From an uncultured Nonlabens sp. (GTDB taxonomy: Bacteria > Bacteroidota > Bacteroidia > Flavobacteriales > Flavobacteriaceae): a DNA stretch of 64,000 nt. Each line of letters starts with the position of its first letter. Positions within the stretch are counted from its first letter, which is position 1. The translations under genes were made by a program, and so were the position numbers. The notes beneath the pieces are model-generated. The model saw only the letters and a list, made by a program, of their open reading frames with translations, searched no databases and had not been told where the DNA came from. Below are positions 62,386 through 64,000 of this stretch, in pieces. The stretch lies in NCBI GenBank assembly GCA_947491755.1, contig CANLKV010000001.1, positions 806,001-870,000 on the forward strand. The letters run 5' to 3'.

Positions 62386-64000
62386 ATGAAACGATTACTC
62401 CAGTTAGGTTTACTTTTAGGACTAGCCTCTTGCACCACAGAGGATAGAGGTAGTGATGTCAGCATTATAGAAGTGCCCACCTCGCCTATCTATGCACAGC
62501 TAGGAGAAACAGAGGTAGTACTGCAGGATTATGTATCAGGTTTGCAGCTTGTTGACAGTATTACTGCTGGCAGTGGTATAAATATACAACCCTGGACACC
62601 AGGAGACGCTACAGTAACCTTTGAAATGAGCGAAAGTCCAGCAGTAAATTTACTCACTTTATGGACTTCAGGTATACGCAATGATATCCCTGTATTTGCC
62701 AGTACAAATCGCACGATAACGATTCAGTACCCTGGTGTTGCAAATAGGGTCCAGATCAAGGGTGAGTTTACTAATTGGGTAGCACAAGATTTAGAACAGG
62801 ATGCTAGTGGTAACTGGGTCTATAAAGCCTCTATCCCACAAGGAAAATTTCAATACTTATTTATAGTAGATGGTAGTGAGGAGCAATTAACAGCAAGGAA
62901 TGACCAGGTTGTTGATAATGGTATGGGCGGATTCAACAGATGGATAGATAATTCAAGAAAGGAAGAACCTGCACAATTACACTATGGAAAAATCACAGAT
63001 ACAGGTTTCACATTTACTGCCACTGATGCTCTTGAAAATGTAATGGTTCTCTTTGAAAACCAACTGGTACTTCCAGCCCAGAACGGTACTACATACACAG
63101 TCAATTTACCGCAAAAAGACTACAGCCAGCGCATCGCTGTTACCCAGCTAGCGCGAGTGTATGCAAGCGATAAATACGGCCGAACTAATGATTTACTCAT
63201 CCCGGTTCAAGAGGGTAAAGTTGTGATGGATCCACAGCAGTTGAATCGAACTGATTTTCATGCTCAGGTTTTGTATTTTATGATGATCGATCGCTTTCTA
63301 GATGGAGATCCTAGCAATACAAAACCAGTTGATGACCCGGCCGTACTGCCACAGGCTAACTACATGGGAGGTGATCTGGCTGGAATACTGCAAAAAATAA
63401 ATGATGGCTATTTCAAACAATTAGGAATCAACACCATCTGGTTATCGCCCATTACTCAAAATCCTGAAGGCGCTTACGGCTTATGGCCAGAACCAGAAAC
63501 AAAATTTAGCGGTTATCACGGTTACTGGCCTATATCAAATACGGCTGTGGATTATCGTTTTGGTAACGAGCAACTGCTTGAACAATTAATTGCTGCAGCC
63601 CACGACCAGGGAATCAATGTTATTCTGGACTATGTGGCAAATCATGTACATGAAGAACATCCTTTATATAAGGAACATCCAGAGTGGGCTACAGACTTAT
63701 ATTTACCCGATGGTTCCCTCAACACAGAGCGCTGGGATGATCACCGTCTTACTACCTGGTTTGATACGTTCATGCCTACATTAGATTTTTCTAAGCCAGA
63801 GGTTGTAGAAAAAATGACAGATAGTGCGTTATACTGGGTAACCCGATACGATCTGGATGGTTTTAGACATGACGCCACAAAGCATGTTCCAGAAACCTAC
63901 TGGCGTACGCTCACAAAAAAAATGAGAGATCATACGGACAGACCCTTATATCAAATAGGAGAGACCTATGGCTCATACGATCTTATACGCAGCTATGTAA
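62386..64000 (+). CDS. GH13 alpha-amylase lipoprotein, 3' end outside window
   Basis: An open frame of 538 codons without a stop, starting ATG at 62386. Lipobox GLASC (Cys16) marks an outer-membrane lipoprotein, as in SusG. Residues ~20-270 form beta-sandwich modules (E-set/CBM-like, for example IKGEFTNWVAQDL). The barrel starts VLYFMMIDRFLDGDP, followed by ILDYVANHVHEEHP (region I), GFRHDATKHV (region II, nucleophile Asp) and IGETYGSYD (region III, Glu). Region IV lies outside. It begins 13 bp after the SusA-like gene and is the last visible member of the plus-strand operon. Confidence 0.9.
   Translation, partial: MKRLLQLGLLLGLASCTTEDRGSDVSIIEVPTSPIYAQLGETEVVLQDYVSGLQLVDSITAGSGINIQPWTPGDATVTFEMSESPAVNLLTLWTSGIRNDIPVFASTNRTITIQYPGVANRVQIKGEFTNWVAQDLEQDASGNWVYKASIPQGKFQYLFIVDGSEEQLTARNDQVVDNGMGGFNRWIDNSRKEEPAQLHYGKITDTGFTFTATDALENVMVLFENQLVLPAQNGTTYTVNLPQKDYSQRIAVTQLARVYASDKYGRTNDLLIPVQEGKVVMDPQQLNRTDFHAQVLYFMMIDRFLDGDPSNTKPVDDPAVLPQANYMGGDLAGILQKINDGYFKQLGINTIWLSPITQNPEGAYGLWPEPETKFSGYHGYWPISNTAVDYRFGNEQLLEQLIAAAHDQGINVILDYVANHVHEEHPLYKEHPEWATDLYLPDGSLNTERWDDHRLTTWFDTFMPTLDFSKPEVVEKMTDSALYWVTRYDLDGFRHDATKHVPETYWRTLTKKMRDHTDRPLYQIGETYGSYDLIRSYV

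Overview
The window looks like a chromosomal segment of a marine-type Flavobacteriaceae bacterium (Bacteroidota). The evidence is a SusC/SusD/SusE set, a type IX secretion (T9SS) C-terminal sorting domain, a GLPGLI protein beside an outer-membrane receptor, -7 elements of the TAnnTTTG type, and a YpdA-type bacillithiol disulfide reductase. A genus near Nonlabens or Dokdonia is my guess and is not proven here. No IS element, prophage, CRISPR array or rRNA was seen.

Layout. 1-4.4 kb: a truncated flippase-like membrane protein, ruvC, and a four-gene run (DUF2064 glycosyltransferase, purine nucleoside phosphorylase, DUF547 lipoprotein, TIGR04283-type glycosyltransferase) resembling the accessory part of arsenosugar clusters, without arsM or arsS in view. 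4.4-8.6 kb, minus strand: a second DUF547 protein, a GH113-like lipoprotein, an M1 metallopeptidase and an HD phosphohydrolase. 8.75-11.7 kb: an FAD oxidoreductase paired with a polytopic 4Fe-4S membrane protein. 11.7-22.1 kb, minus strand: housekeeping genes (ypdA, rsmA, a DUF4286/TPR/serS operon, an HTTM protein, ribF, pth, rplY, prs). 22.2-31.3 kb: tRNA-Leu(CAA), a TPR hybrid histidine kinase, a TonB-dependent receptor, a HupE/UreJ-like protein, a deaminase, a C-terminal processing protease, MarC and a DUF3109 protein. 31.6-46.1 kb: nrdB-nrdA, a small secreted protein with a GLPGLI/receptor module, a DUF2383 protein, exonuclease-fused dnaE, trxA and a DUF58 protein.

46.3-64 kb is a starch/maltodextrin utilisation locus. 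On the minus strand are susC, susD, susE and a T9SS-targeted GH13 amylase. Divergently on the plus strand are a LacI regulator, an MFS sugar transporter, beta-phosphoglucomutase, a GH65 maltose phosphorylase, a SusA-like GH13 enzyme and a lipoprotein GH13 enzyme that runs off the window. Together they would cut starch at the surface, import oligosaccharides through SusCD, trim them in the periplasm, import maltose, and phosphorolyse it to glucose plus beta-glucose-1-phosphate, which becomes glucose-6-phosphate. A perfect palindrome, CGAAAACGTTTTCG, lies between susC and the LacI gene and is the likely operator.

The most unusual feature is a dispersed palindrome, CGCTTTCGCGAAAGCG, with about 14 copies (including variants) spread over the whole window. 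About half lie inside or at the very start of protein-coding genes. It is stop-free in every frame and reads RFRES, AFAKA or LSRKR. In two GH13 amylases it encodes residues 14-18 of the signal peptide and supplies the A-x-A cleavage motif; in dnaE it sits in the linker between the exonuclease and polymerase parts.
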